Shown piece by piece: positions 1-56,255 of a stretch of 64,000 nt of DNA. The DNA is from Pomphorhynchus laevis (taxonomy: Eukaryota; Acanthocephala; Palaeacanthocephala; Echinorhynchida; Pomphorhynchidae). Positions within the stretch are counted from its first letter, which is position 1. Each line of letters starts with the position of its first letter. A program made the position numbers and the translations under genes. The stretch covers positions 184,228-248,227 of the forward strand of contig WNNJ02000563.1 of the NCBI GenBank assembly GCA_012934845.2. The letters are read 5' to 3'. The notes below the pieces were generated by a model. The model was not told the origin of the DNA. It made no database searches and saw nothing but the letters and a program-made list of their open reading frames with translations.

Positions 1-39
1 ATTCTCAAATCTCAATATTTTCTTATACATAATTGCATC

Positions 40-770
40 ATTTCATATTAGCATTCTCTTGGTTTTATAAATGGTGGTTGCTACTAACATAAAATATACT
101 GGCTTTGTGAATTTTTGATGAACTGTTGTGTGCCACACATCACTTGGATCATAATACGGCTCAATGTCCAAAAATATCTCACAGCTATTACAAGATTGAG
201 ACCTTACAAAATGGAGTCCTTAATGACAGTTTATTTTTGATAAAAACTTATCTAATTCCAGATATCCGTGATCCAACACCATTATTACATCATCTACATA
301 CCTAAGCTATAGTGACGAGAGAAGATGCTGCTTACATACGAAGTTGTTCTTTACGGCGTCTTCAAACAAGCCAACGAAAATGGGACCAATAAGACTATCC
401 ATGGATGTGCCAAAATAATCAAATCTAATAATGCACAGGTCATCGCCGTTTTATGTTCAAGTGCTGACGAACAGCTATTACGCCACTAGACACAGGAATG
501 TGTGTAAAGAGATATTATGTGTTAAGGATATTACAATGGAATTTGGTTTAATTGATAATGCATAATCATCAATCTTTCGAATAAAGTGGTCATTGCTGTC
601 AAGTAAGGATTCGCAAGTGTTTAAGATAGGATACAATCGACTGTGTAAGGGTTTTCTCAGTGGCTCACATATTGTTCCACAGTTTTTCACGATTAGTCTG
701 GCTGAACACGGTAACAAGCACTTATAAAAGGCTAAGAATAGTAAATACTTATAGTTTTTACACAACTTTC
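40..770 (-). pseudogene. Canonical-type Penelope-like RT relic
   Basis: Minus-strand reading gives ARLIVKNCGTICEPL and a region with DSNDHFIRKIDDYALS at 560-700, then FGTSMDSLIGPIFVGLF near 370-415 and the catalytic box LRYVDDVIMVLDHG at about 270-306. These are RT motifs in PLE order. Several in-frame stops (for example just before LRYVDD) show decay. The wording differs from the Naiad copies in this window, so it is a separate PLE lineage. Confidence 0.8.
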
Positions 771-944
771 AATCGCGTTTTAAGAGATAATGATCACCAT
801 CCCGTACAGTCCAATCTATAGTACAATCGCTTTTCAAAAGATAAGAACTACCATTTCACAAGGGCTAATTTATAGGTATTTGCTCCAGTTAAATCACGAC
901 TGAAAAATATGCTAACTGTATCAATTCTTTAACGTTGAGATTCC

Positions 945-1275
945 CGCAATTTGCCAACTTCAATATATTCGTTAATTGAATACGTATTCTCGCTCATATT
1001 AGCTGTTGCTGATTACAGCAGCTATTGAAATATTGGACTATGATGATAGTCAAATATTAGCTGCGGCTCATATTAGTTACTTCTGATGGCAGTAACTATT
1101 GATAAATTGGACTATTGATGAATTTCATCAATATCAACATACCGTCATTTGTCAACTGCAATATGTTCGTTAATTGAATACGTATTATCGCTCACAATAG
1201 CTGCTACTGATAGCAGTAGCTATTGAAATATTGGACTATGATGATCGCAGCAGATATTGAAATATTGGACTTGAC
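945..1275. repeat. Diverged direct repeat, two copies
   Basis: Two related blocks (about 950-1075 and 1142-1270) share attcgttaattgaatacg, a tattgctcac/agctgct part and ctattgaaatattggact. The second is followed by a further partial tail copy. No coding potential seen. The stretch 1280-1650 holds AT-rich unique sequence in which I see nothing. Confidence 0.7.
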
Positions 1276-1662
1276 CTTTTTAAATAAAACATTGTCGTTT
1301 CTTTGGGTTTATTCTATGAATAAAATGAAACTTTAGTGTTCAAATGAACAAATTATCGCTATTTATAAATAGGCAATAAACTATAAAACCTAAATTTTAT
1401 CCGTTAGATTGAAAATGTTTACAGACAGGTAATAGCATGTTAATTTTAACGTAGTATTATTCAATTCTATATACTAGCTAGTTATGTTCTAGTAAACAGA
1501 ACATATTGTTAAATTATTAAACAGTATTCGTTTCATTTTTATTAGTTTAATGCTTTACATAGCTTATACTAAAAATAAACTTGAGTTAAATTATAAAATG
1601 CTAAAACCTGGATATTTTTGAAAATACGTGAATATACATGTTTCCTGTTCAAGACTCAACAA

Positions 1663-2480
1663 TCAAATCAGCTAACTGAGTCTACGTATTTAATATAATT
1701 ATAAAATAAACAAAACATAATAATGTTAAATCAAAGTTTAATAATTACATAATAAAATAAATAATTGTTATAAGATTTTTTATAATTTGAATCAACTTAA
1801 AATAAAAAATTGAAATTTAAAATAAAAGTCATTTTTATGAATTGACTAATAAATAACATACGTTGTATCAGATCAGGATTAGAGGTCATCAGAAGGAACT
1901 CCTATGCTATCAGCTTTTGGCCCCTAACTCCTCTACCCAACATAGCAGCGGGGCCGAATACATGCTAATGATGTATTTCCTCTGATAAAACTATCTAGTA
2001 TCTTATTCTAATACAAAGTATATATTATTTATTATCCATCCATAAAAATTTGCCACTTAAGAGTTTAAATTTATTCTTTATATTATTATGTTGATTTATA
2101 TATTTTACTATTTTCTGCTTGATGTTATTTTTATAGTAACTTAATTTAAAATATGCATCTATTAAATTATTTAAATGATTTCGACGAAAGCCAATATCAT
2201 TACATATTTTTGCAATTCTTAAAATTTCATTATTTAATGTAATATATTTTATATTATATGGTATGCATGAATGCTCATGCAAAAATATGTTTTTTGTAAA
2301 TTTAAATATGTCATCTTTACGATATAAATTAATAGTAGTTTTTATTGATATTAATTTAATGTTCATATCTAGATATACACCTTCGTTATCATCAATATTG
2401 GTTTTGTTAAGAATAAGGCTTTCTGGATAAATTTGTTCACTAATTGAATAAAAATTATTAGAATTAAATACTATTATTGA
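1663..2480 (-). mobile_element. Naiad-family PLE, 3' fragment (copy A1)
   Basis: Minus-strand translation gives the RT C-terminus: SNNFYSISEQIYPESLILNK, then FKFTKNIFLHEHSCIPYNIK and an end FLWMDNK. It is followed by the family 3' UTR and the terminal sequence cgtagactcagttagctgat. The 5' end is truncated just after the catalytic box. Confidence 0.88.
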
Positions 2481-47041
<44,561 letters not shown>

Positions 47042-47565
47042 GTATGTGATTTCGTATTGATCGTATTTATTCGATAGTGTAGAGTGAGATTATAATACAT
47101 AAATATAGCTCGCTTTTATTATAGGCTTAATTAAAGGACACATGTTAAAGATAAAGTCATTTGGAATAGACAAGGCATCACTAGGCTATAATTTCCAAAA
47201 TATTTTTTTTCTTGCGATTAGTATTTTGAAGCCAGTAGTACAAGAAAATACTATATTTTCGTTTCGAATGTTTAATATTTCGGTAAGGTTAAATTACACA
47301 ATCTATATTATCATCATTATATTTTTACGAATTAGATTAATTATAACGTAGTTGTCGGCATTGATTTTGTAAAGACCAAATAGCTTTCGTATCTAATTTT
47401 TACATGAATTAGCTGTGTTTTTATACAAGAAGCAAAATGATTTGAAGGTGGGCGTGGCGACGAATGTTGATGCATCATTTCTGTGTATTGACAGATCACC
47501 TGGTAAATATGTACATATTCTGCGTTTTACACAAACCTTTTTGATTTGGATAATTGAATTTGCAG

Positions 47566-47760
47566 GCTGTTTTTGTCACCATTGGACTTGCGTAGAATCA
47601 CCTGTGCTATTATTTCAATGGTTGAATTTTTATTGGTTCCGTTTTTCTTATATTCTATCTTTCTACTAGACATTATCTTTATACTTTTGTAGGCAATTTG
47701 CACCTGGATTGAAACTGCTATTTAAATGCATTGTAGCGATTAATAGAAAGATCCAATAAA
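47566..47760 (+). other. Possible but doubtful terminal ROCK exons and polyA signal
   Basis: An acceptor TTTGCAG at 47565 is followed in the right phase by SCFCHHWTC (47566-47591). This would give E-C-T-S-C across the junction, as E-C-x-x-C in the C1 domain, but the following His/Cys spacing is wrong for C1. After a GT at 47592, an acceptor TTTGTAG at 47692 is followed in phase by AICTWIETAI and a stop (47693-47725), with AATAAA at 47755. The result would be a truncated, atypical C1/PH end. Chance is a realistic alternative; the real exons may lie beyond 64000. Confidence 0.2.
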
Positions 47761-47776
47761 TCATATTCTTATTAGC

Positions 47777-47802
47777 GATATTTCGACTACCTTCATCATC
47801 AG
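47777..47802 (-). other. Hammerhead-like fragment
   Basis: Minus strand CTGATGA, T, GAAGGTAGTC, GAAATATCGC. The core words are in order but the helix II pairing is weak (about 2 bp). The sequence around it resembles 12660-12700. Confidence 0.4.
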
Positions 47803-48129
47803 AACAATTTATATTAGTGAAAATTAATTTTAAAAGTTATAAATAATTTAGTTAACATAATTATAGAATAATTATAGAATTCATAATTGCAAAACACCTT
47901 TGGGTGAGTGCACAAACAGGATGAAATCTAAAAAATGTCCTGATTCCGAAATTTATAATGTGTTTTTCACTTGCAAAACACTAAGAGATAAAATTATAAA
48001 ATTGAATTGATGCAAAAACTCACCAGAGTGACTGTTGATTGTGTTTGTTGAGTTTTGAACTGCTGTTAATTTAATATATAATATATATAATATATTATTA
48101 TATGATATATATAATAATATATATTTGAT

Positions 48130-48235
48130 TTTTATTGTTATCTATGTTTTAGATTGATAAAGCAATAAAGTGAATCGTCTAATTTGTTCTGTACTTTACT
48201 AGTTTACTAATCACACATATATTATATATAATTAT
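48130..48235 (+). repeat. PLE terminal repeat, isolated copy
   Basis: ttttagattgataaagcaat, gttctgtactttactagttt and actaatcacacatatattat also occur at 63533-63610 (same orientation) and, inverted, at 61455-61560, the flanks of the canonical PLE at 61690-63450. Likely a solo pseudo-LTR piece. Confidence 0.8.
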
Positions 48236-48506
48236 AGATTTGGTTGAATCAAATCTATAATTTATTAGTCCTCTGAGGATCACAGTCAGCAATGCTATTT
48301 CTTTTACTATATATATCATCGAGATTCTTTTATTCATATATATTTTTTCCTTGTCTAGTTTTTTAAACTAATTAGTTATATATATATTCAATGCCCGAAT
48401 TTCAAAAAATGTAAGAAGTACTCTTTGTACTTAGCAAAATTAATTTATTATAAGTGTTTAAAATTGTTTGCTAATTTTTGTCATCTTTGGGTTATTACAG
48501 ATTACC

Positions 48507-48536
48507 CTGACGATGATTGTATGCCGAGATATCGTT
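48507..48536 (+). other. Hammerhead-like fragment
   Basis: CTGACGA, T, GATTGTATGCC, then GAGATATCG (GAAA mutated to GAGA). Degenerate. The following 48540-48950 has no gene. Confidence 0.3.
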
Positions 48537-49118
48537 TATAAATAATAAACATTATTTATATTTATTAGCTCTTTCAATCTTTTAATAGCACGTGATATAA
48601 TATCAATTGTATTGTATCTATATAATCTCAATAAGGACAAACAAATATTACAGTGATTTGTTTCTTGAACATTCCAGCATTCGTCACTAGAGCATCAATT
48701 ATCTACTCCCTACTACATCAGTTATCCGCTCACTACTGAATCAGTCATTTGGTACTACTGCATCAGTAATACAGTCACAACTTAATCGGTCATCCGGTTA
48801 CGACTGCATTAGAAATTATCGACATGTAAAATTCTTTCAATAAGTGATGCATAGTCACAAATATGATACGACAACTTGGATATTAATTAGAATTTTAATA
48901 CTAATATTGTATATAACCAGTCGTTTTCTATTTTCTGTCGATAATATTATCTATTAGCGGCTAATTCAAAATTAGTTTTTTTTTCGAACAAAATTTGAGT
49001 ATATTTATTTAAATCCATATCAACAGTAATATAGATATATGTATTTATATAGTTTATAAAGAGAATGCTTTTATAGTTTGTGATGTTATAAATAATAATA
49101 ATTGTATACGACAAACAA

Positions 49119-50342
49119 ATGTTTTTCTTAAATATTAATAATAATTGTAACTGCAATACCGCAGGTGTAGTGTATCTAATACAATGCACATGTGGATTGC
49201 AATATATAGGAAAAACATGTCAAATGTTAAAAACTAGGTTTAGGCAACACCTGTATAATATACAGCATAATAGTCAAACTATATTTCATAAGCATATGAG
49301 ATTAATAGGACATGATATTAAAAACTGTAAATTATTTATTTTAGAACATATTATCGAAGAAAACATTTCAATATTGAATCAAAAATTATTAGAAAAAGAA
49401 GATTTTTGGATTAAAATGCTTAATTCCATGTACCCATTAGGATTGAATGATGTGGTACAAGGAATTGGCGGAAGTAGTATAATGCATAATAAACAACTAT
49501 ATTATAATAATCCGGGTAAACGCAAACCAAGAAGTCATGGTGATAAAAGGAATAGGAAAAATAGAGTTAAAAATATTAAAAAAGATATGTATACAATTGA
49601 ACAATTAAAAATATTAAAACAACTTTTAAGAGATAATAAGCTAAAAGATCTTTATGTAAATATAAGAAGTTTTTCTAAAGATATCATATGTTCAATAAAT
49701 CAAAAATTAATTAACGACTATGATAGGCTAAGTTGTATAATAGACAGTTATTGTAAAAGTCTTAGTTTTGATAAAATTAATGAAGATATATGTACCCATA
49801 ATCTAGAATTAGTTAAAAATTGTGAATTAAGAAAGCTGCTATCAAAAGGGTATAAATATAGATTAAATAATAACAGCGACAAAAATAAAATTTACAATTC
49901 GTTATATAATAACTTAAATGATTACTCTAGTAAGCTGATTAATAGTAAAAGCTCGAATATATCTAAGATAAAAATTTGGAAAGATTATATATTTGATAAA
50001 ATTAAAAATAAAATAAAAATAACAAACAATTATAAAAGGAAAGATAAAATTGATAAAGATATGTATAAAGAACTTACTAAATTAAATGATAACTATATAA
50101 TAACAACTATTGATAAAGCTAGTAATAACTTTGTCTTCATATGCAAAAAGCTTTATTATGATATACTAATGAAAGAGGTTAATTCTAATGATTTAAATGT
50201 ACATCCAACGTATGAACCTAGTGAGTTGAGTTTAGAAACAATTATTACAAGTCACTGTTCTATAATGAATAAAAAGGGTATAAAGGTTGAATCAGATAAT
50301 AAAACTATACCTTATATTATATTGGAATCCAAAATTACATAA
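49119..50342 (+). pseudogene. Naiad GIY-YIG endonuclease plus RT N-terminal part
   Basis: Residues 15-33 read AGVVYLIQCTCGLQYIGKT: the GIY and YIG strands with a C-T-C pair between them. Then RFRQHLYNIQ and FHKHMRLIGHD give the two His of the CCHH finger typical of PLE endonucleases, and LLEKEDFWIKMLNSMYPLGL gives the metal-binding Glu region. A basic linker (KRKPRSHGDKRNRKN) leads into the RT. Compared with the copy at 24295-26298, about 95 residues are missing in frame (after DRLSCIIDSYC), removing most of the CxC linker. A one-base insertion near 50313 shifts the frame and ends the ORF. Family knowledge: the nicking activity allows integration without chromosome-end restriction. Confidence 0.92.
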
Positions 50343-51407
50343 AAATCCAATAAAACCTAGGTTCATATGTAGTGTTTTAAATGTACATTAAAACCGCTTT
50401 CGGTTTATATGAATAAAATACATAAAATAATTAATGCACACTTTAAATAATCTTGTAGGATAATCGGAATTAATACTGGTATGAAACACTGTTTCAGTAT
50501 TAATTCTACAAAAGAATTTTAAGAGCACACAAAAGGAATAAATTTTCAGAATATAAATACGTACGATTTTAGTACTCTTTATACAAATCTAGATTTAGTA
50601 GATATTAAAGAAGCGTTAGTAAAATTAATTAATCTTATATTCGGAAAAAGATATACATATATATGTTTAAATAACTATAACGCCAATCTAATAAAAAAAT
50701 AAACCATCAAATAAATATAAATATATGGATAAAATTGAATTTATAGAATCCTTTAATATTTTGATAAATCAAAATTATTTAAAAGTAGGGACATCTATAT
50801 TTAGACAAGTAAAAGGTGTTCCAATGGGTGGTAATAGTAGCCCAATTATAGCTGACTTATTTTTAAGCTTTATAGAATATGAATTTGTTTATAACTGTTA
50901 AAAAAATCTAAATTGTATAAAGTTATGAAATATATGTTTCGATATTTTAATGATATATGTGTATTAAACTCTAATAATTTTTATTCAATTAGTGAGCACA
51001 TTTATCCAGAAAGCCTTATTCTTAACAAAACCAATATTAATGATAAAGAAGGTGTATATTTAGATATGAACATTAAATTAACATTAACTAAAACTACTAT
51101 TAATTTATATCGTAAAGATGACGTATTTAAATTATCAAGAAACATATTTTTGCATGAGCATTCATGCATACCATATAATATAAAATATAATACATTAAAT
51201 AATGAAATTTTAAGAATTGCAACAATATGTAATGATATTGGCTTTCTTAAAAATCATTTAAATAATTTAATAGATACATATTTTAAACTAGGTTACTATA
51301 AAAATAACATCAAGCAGAAAATAGTAAAATATATAAATCAACACAATAACATTAAAAATAAATTTAAAATCATTAGCGGGAACTTTTTATGGATGGATAA
51401 TAAATAA
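50343..51407 (+). pseudogene. Naiad RT C-terminal half, frameshifted
   Basis: Continues from 49119-50342 in several frames: INTYDFSTLY-like motif A at about 50555-50590, GVPMGGNSSPIIADLF at 50817-50865, motif C RYFNDICVLNSNNF at 50940-50985 (FND instead of IDD), then an open stretch to FLWMDNK and stop at 51407. Frameshifts occur at about 50700 and 50900. Confidence 0.9.
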
Positions 51408-51439
51408 TATACTGTGTATTAGAATAAGATACTATATAA

Positions 51440-51560
51440 TCAAATTTAATCAGAAGAAATACGTCCTTAGGACGTATTTGGCCCCGCTGCTATGTTGGGT
51501 AGAGGAGTTAGGGGACGAAACCTGATAGCATAGCAGTTCCTCTTGATGACCTCTAATTCT
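51440..51560 (+). ncRNA. Structured 3' UTR block of the Naiad family
   Basis: Elements seen in most copies: outer stem tattagaataaga / tcttattctgata; hairpin AAATACGTCC-TTA-GGACGTATTT; GGCCCC ... GGGG(C/A)C stem; and CTGCTATG inside its loop complementary to CATAGCAG downstream (pseudoknot). The hairpin shows a compensatory change between copies (AAATACGT/ACGTATTT here and at 39942, AAATACAT/ATGTATTT at 1960, 16930 and 24070). Function is inferred only: RNA recognition by the RT, or self-processing. Confidence 0.55.
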
Positions 51561-51802
51561 TATTCTGATACAACGTCTGTTATTTATTAGTCAATTCATT
51601 AAAATGACGTTTATTTTAAATTTGATTTAAATTATAGAATATCTAAAAACAATTATTAATTTTATTATTTAATTATTAAACTTTGATTTAGCATTATTTT
51701 GTTTTGTTTATTTTGTAATTACATTAAATGCGTAGACTTAATTAGCTGATTTAATATTTATTTTTTAACATAATATAATAATATTTGATAAATCTTTTAT
51801 TA

Positions 51803-52136
51803 ATGACACAAACAGGAAAGTCTAAACCTGCATGCTTTTTACAAACTTTGTCGGGAAGCTCAACCCGGAATGCGCCTACCACAGGCGCCTAGCCCCCAAT
51901 TCGGCGTTTCGACATTGGTCTACTTATCACTACAGGATGACCCCATCAGTGTGGCGCTGTAGTTGCACAACTTTGACATTTCATGAACCTCTGTAAACTT
52001 TTGAAATGAATTCGGTCATCCCACACCCTTCCACCAGTTATCAGCCTTACATCTGGTATATGGCTTGCTTAAGCAAATCATAAACCAGGAGTTTGTAAAA
52101 AGCATGCAGGTTAAGACTTTCTTGATTGTGTGTCAT
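51803..52136. mobile_element. MITE with long TIRs and TA target duplication
   Basis: The left end atgacacaaacaggaaagtc, then aacctgcatgctttttacaa, mirrors the right end ttgtaaaaagcatgcaggtt, then aagactttcttgattgtgtg. TIRs are about 45 bp. TA flanks both sides (51801-51802, 52137-52138), suggesting the Tc1/mariner superfamily. The interior is relatively GC-rich and non-coding. It inserted just past the 3' end of the Naiad copy. Confidence 0.85.
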
Positions 52137-52245
52137 TACTACAAGTTTAGAAAAATTATTTCTGATTCATAGAGCGTCACCTGTAGTTTTTTTTCATATA
52201 TTATAGTTTAATTTTATATTTTGAAACTTTGAAAATTCCGAGTTC

Positions 52246-52285
52246 ATCGCCTGATGTGGCAAATTCCTTTGCCACATCAGGCGAT
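52246..52285. repeat. Perfect 18-bp-arm hairpin
   Basis: atcgcctgatgtggcaaa, spacer ttcc, tttgccacatcaggcgat, followed by a partial direct copy (gatgtggcaaa) to 52293. Could act as an intrinsic RNA stem; nothing else identifies it. Confidence 0.9.
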
Positions 52286-52439
52286 GTGGCAAAGGGATCT
52301 GGAAGATTTCCATTACTAATCGATAATTTAAGCATTTTAAAGTTGTATTTAAACATCTCAAAAATTTATTTCCAGTATTGTTATGTGATTACCTGTTGCA
52401 ATATCATGTTTTTAAAAATGTATATTTACTATCTATAAA

Positions 52440-53430
52440 ACGTTTCCACTAAAGAGTTTAAATTTATTTTTAATAATATTTTGTTGATTTATATATTTTA
52501 CTATTTTCTGTTTTGTTTTATTTTTATAATTACATCGTTTAAACTAGATATATACCTTATTTATCATAAATATTGGTTTTATTAAGAATAAGGCTACCTG
52601 GATAAATTTGTTCGCTTATTGAATAAAAATTGCTGGAATTAAATACTCATATATCATCAATGTATCAAAACATATATTTCATATCTTCATATAGTTTAGA
52701 TTTATTTATTTTTACATAGTTATGAACAAATTCATATTCTATGAAGCTTAAAAATAAGTCAGCTGTAATTGGGCTAAATTCATATTCTATGAAGCTTAAA
52801 AACAAGTCAGCTATAATTGGGCTACTATTACCTCCCATTGGAACACTTTTATTTGTCTAAATATAGATGTCCCTACTTTTAAATAATTTTGATTTATCAA
52901 AATATTTAAGGATTCTATTAATTCAATTTTATCCATATATTTATATTTATTGATGGTTTAATTTTTGTTAGATAGGCGTTATAGTTATTATAACATATAT
53001 ATGTATATCTTTTTCCGAATATAAGATTAATTAATTTTACTAACACTTTATTGTTATCAGCTAACTTGGATAGGGAAAATTTATTCATTCAATGTGTTTA
53101 TAAAATTATAGTAGAATTAATACTTAAATAGTGTTTCCTAAGTATTTTTTGATTATCTACATTAAAATATGTTTTAATTACTTTTTGTATTTCATTCATA
53201 AACTGAGAGACTTGGGTTTTTATAATTCAGTGTTATGTAATTTTGGATTCCAGTATAATATTGATATAGTTCCGTTTTCTGATTATATCGCTTTTATTAT
53301 TTCACATGTTACTGTGTTTTAACGAGGAATTCAACTATCGTTACAAATTGTTGCAATTCTTAAGATTTCATTATTAAATATATTATATTTAATATTATAC
53401 CGTAGGCATTAATAAAAATGCAAAAATGTT
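52440..53430 (-). pseudogene. Naiad PLE, rearranged copy (A11)
   Basis: RT C-terminal and motif C/B/A regions appear in minus orientation. It has a 46-bp tandem duplication over motif B (52735-52830) and an apparent YIDD box at about 52650-52665 surrounded by stops. At 53340-53430 a piece of the C-terminal region (ttgttgcaattcttaagatt) appears upstream of its proper place, so the copy is scrambled. Confidence 0.85.
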
Positions 53431-55735
53431 TTATGCATATTTAAATAATATTCAATGTTATATCATTGTATTTTTATTATCTACGTTTATTTTTATTACA
53501 CTACTTTGTTATTCGTCAATATTTATTACAAGTCATTGCAATTTAAATTTTTTGGTAATTTAAATTTTGTAAACAATTACGTTTTACGGTTTAGAATGTC
53601 ATTTCAAATGTCATAAGAATCACATGGACTCATATAAAGAAATTATCCCTATTTGCAAAGGTATTTAACTTTTAATTTGTATTTTAAATGGTTGTTTTAT
53701 TTGTTTAATGAAGCATAAAATTGCCGGTATATTTTTAATGAATAAACGTTTTTTTAATAATATATTACATTAATTTATTAATATAATAATTATTATTTGT
53801 GGTTTATTTTGTTGTTGTAATATAGAAATTTTGTAAATTATGACAATCTGTGATAATGTATTTTTTTAATCAAGTGTTCAGTAATGCTTGCTAGCAACTG
53901 CTGTGTGTCTTTCTGATTAAACACTGACTTTTGATGAATATTTAATGCAGTAGCATCCAGATACGTTATTCGCATTCAAATATTCTTAGGTTATATTACA
54001 TCTAAAGTAGCATTCGATTGTTTAATTTGTTAAATTAATAAATTTTATTTATTTAATTTAATTTATTTGTATATCCGTTCAGTAGCAAATAAAAAATTAG
54101 TTTTGTTTTTACCATTTTAGACAATGAAGGACTTTATTCACATTTGAAAAAAGATCATTGTCACACTTGAAAATAATTACCGCAATAGTCGAAACGCGCA
54201 AAATAAAAAAACTGATGTTTATATTGCTACTATAAAGAGTCCACTCCTTAAACAAAATATAGGTGAACTGATTTTGAATAGATTTTTAATCAATTCAGCT
54301 CAAAATGTGTAATTGAGCATATTAGTTCTATGAAATTATCAAAATGATTCAAACACGTATTTTATTTGTTTTGTCCGTGTGAGCTAATTTGCTGCTTTAT
54401 CACGCCGCACCAATCCATTGAGCAAATTGAATATGACGGTATATAATCCTAAATATTGTTTCTTCTTTACGTTTATATTATACTTGAAATTATCACAGTG
54501 TCTATTTAAAATTTTATTAATCTTCAGACGATTATGTATATTGCCATATTTATCCTTAGAGTTGTGAAACCACGTTTGCAGATACATTAAACAATTTATT
54601 TAATTTTGTATAAAATAATTTTTGTTTGACTTGTAAATATAAGTATATATGTAAACTAGCAAGTTAGAAGACCTGTTTTGCTTGTAATAAACATCAGTAT
54701 GTAGTAGATAATACAATTGAAGATCAATATACATTTGCTTTAAAAAAAAGAACTTGGAGTGTATTTAGCCTTAAATACATTTTATTTTGCTCATGACTAT
54801 GCTTATCTATTGATCGTTATGCAATACAACGACAGTATAATATAGCAGCGACTATTCGATTTATATAAACGTTTGAGGATCGAATAGTAGCGTATTCTTG
54901 TACTGCGATTAAGTTTACAATTTTCAACATGTTGTAATTTTTTGTGTGATGGCAATTTTCTCAATTTTAATTAAATATCCTGTACAGTAAAAGTACATAC
55001 AACACTATTTTACTTAAAAATGCTGTTATCTGCTTGTGTGTGAAGCTTCATATCTAGCCGGATGACCCAATAAAATCACCTTTAGATTATATTAATAATT
55101 GATTATTCACTAATTTAACGGATAATGAAAGAGCCCAATGTCCATTTAAGGTGAAAACAAAGTAATTTAAAAGACCTACTTGGCCTTGTCATTAATTAGG
55201 ATGGAAACTTAGACGACAAACTTAGCCAAGAAGATGTCAAAACCAGGTATATTTCATTGCGCCGAAAGGTTGAGTACAGTATCTGTTAGGCTTGTTGATC
55301 TATCATCATAGGGTATTTTGTGTTAAAATATTGTAGCATGCAAATATGATTAAATTTATATTATAACTCCATTATTATTTATAATTACTTAAATTCACAT
55401 GTTTCAAGGGCTATTGCTAAATCGATTGACTTCAGCTCATCGTTGTTGATACTCTTCAACAACCGATAAGTATAATCGATTATAAAATCATAATCAAAAA
55501 TGAAAATTCTTACAATTTGTTCGTTAAAATTATTTCTTTGCCAATAACCATCGTTTTAACGTATAATAAAGTTGTAGACTATCTTCATTAATAAATTTAA
55601 TTAAATGTACATAACTTTACATTTAGTTGAATAAATACATATAATTCAAATTATATCTCTTTAATTTAAGTTAAATAGCTTTGTATATAAGGTTGATTTA
55701 TAAATACCATCAGTTAGAATAAAAATGGACAACTT
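53431..55735. other. AT-rich non-coding stretch
   Basis: No gene, RT motif, tandem repeat or ROCK-like exon recognised. The minus open frame at 54384-54587 is unremarkable. Confidence 0.5.
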
Positions 55736-55740
55736 TTTAT

Positions 55741-55772
55741 TCAAGCTTTCGGCGTTTGCCTTTTTCAAGAAT
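55741..55772 (-). other. Hammerhead-like fragment
   Basis: Minus strand CTTGAAA, AA, GGC-AAAC-GCC stem, GAAAGC. The CUGANGA core is degraded. Confidence 0.3.
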
Positions 55773-56255
55773 TTAAAATATATCTACAAAGTATATTTTG
55801 ATAATTAATCAGTGGAAATATCAACGACATTTTGTTTCTATTATTCGAACGTTTCGATTTCAGGCACAATTGTCAAAACCGTTTTTAGCTAATCTAGAAA
55901 AATGTACATCATAGCATAGTCACATTGCAATGTAAGCCAAATGTTTTCAAAAATTTTAATGTTTGAAAAGAAACAAAAGGCTCATTGCGTTACCTCTGTC
56001 CAATGTCATATGCATTTCACTTGAAACACACTAAGAGATGGAAAGATAAAATCGGTGAAGACATTGATCGAAAATGTTATTGAAAAATATTTATGTTATT
56101 CCTGGTATTTACTTTATTTACTTATGATATTTAGGCAACACTACCTATCGTGGTACTGCATGAATATAGGTGGTTATACCTGAATATCATTTGTATTGTT
56201 GGTCTCAAAGATCTTACTTGTGGGCTATGCCTAATCCTTATATAAATGCCAATTT

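Larger units (their letters stand above)
48990..51765 (+). mobile_element. Naiad PLE with N-terminal GIY-YIG (copy A10)
   Basis: The only copy in the window that includes the endonuclease start. The 3' end is at about 51760 (gcgtagacttaattagctga). The 5' boundary is uncertain; coding-like sequence starts at about 49090. The order is endonuclease, linker, RT, structured 3' UTR. Confidence 0.92.

Noticed and set aside
51500-51560. Hammerhead in the Naiad 3' UTR (CTGATGA, or CTTGATGA here, and GAAAC both present)
   Set aside because: GAAAC comes before CTGATGA with only about 22 nt between; helices I and III cannot both form, and the base next to GAAA does not pair with the base after CTGATGA.
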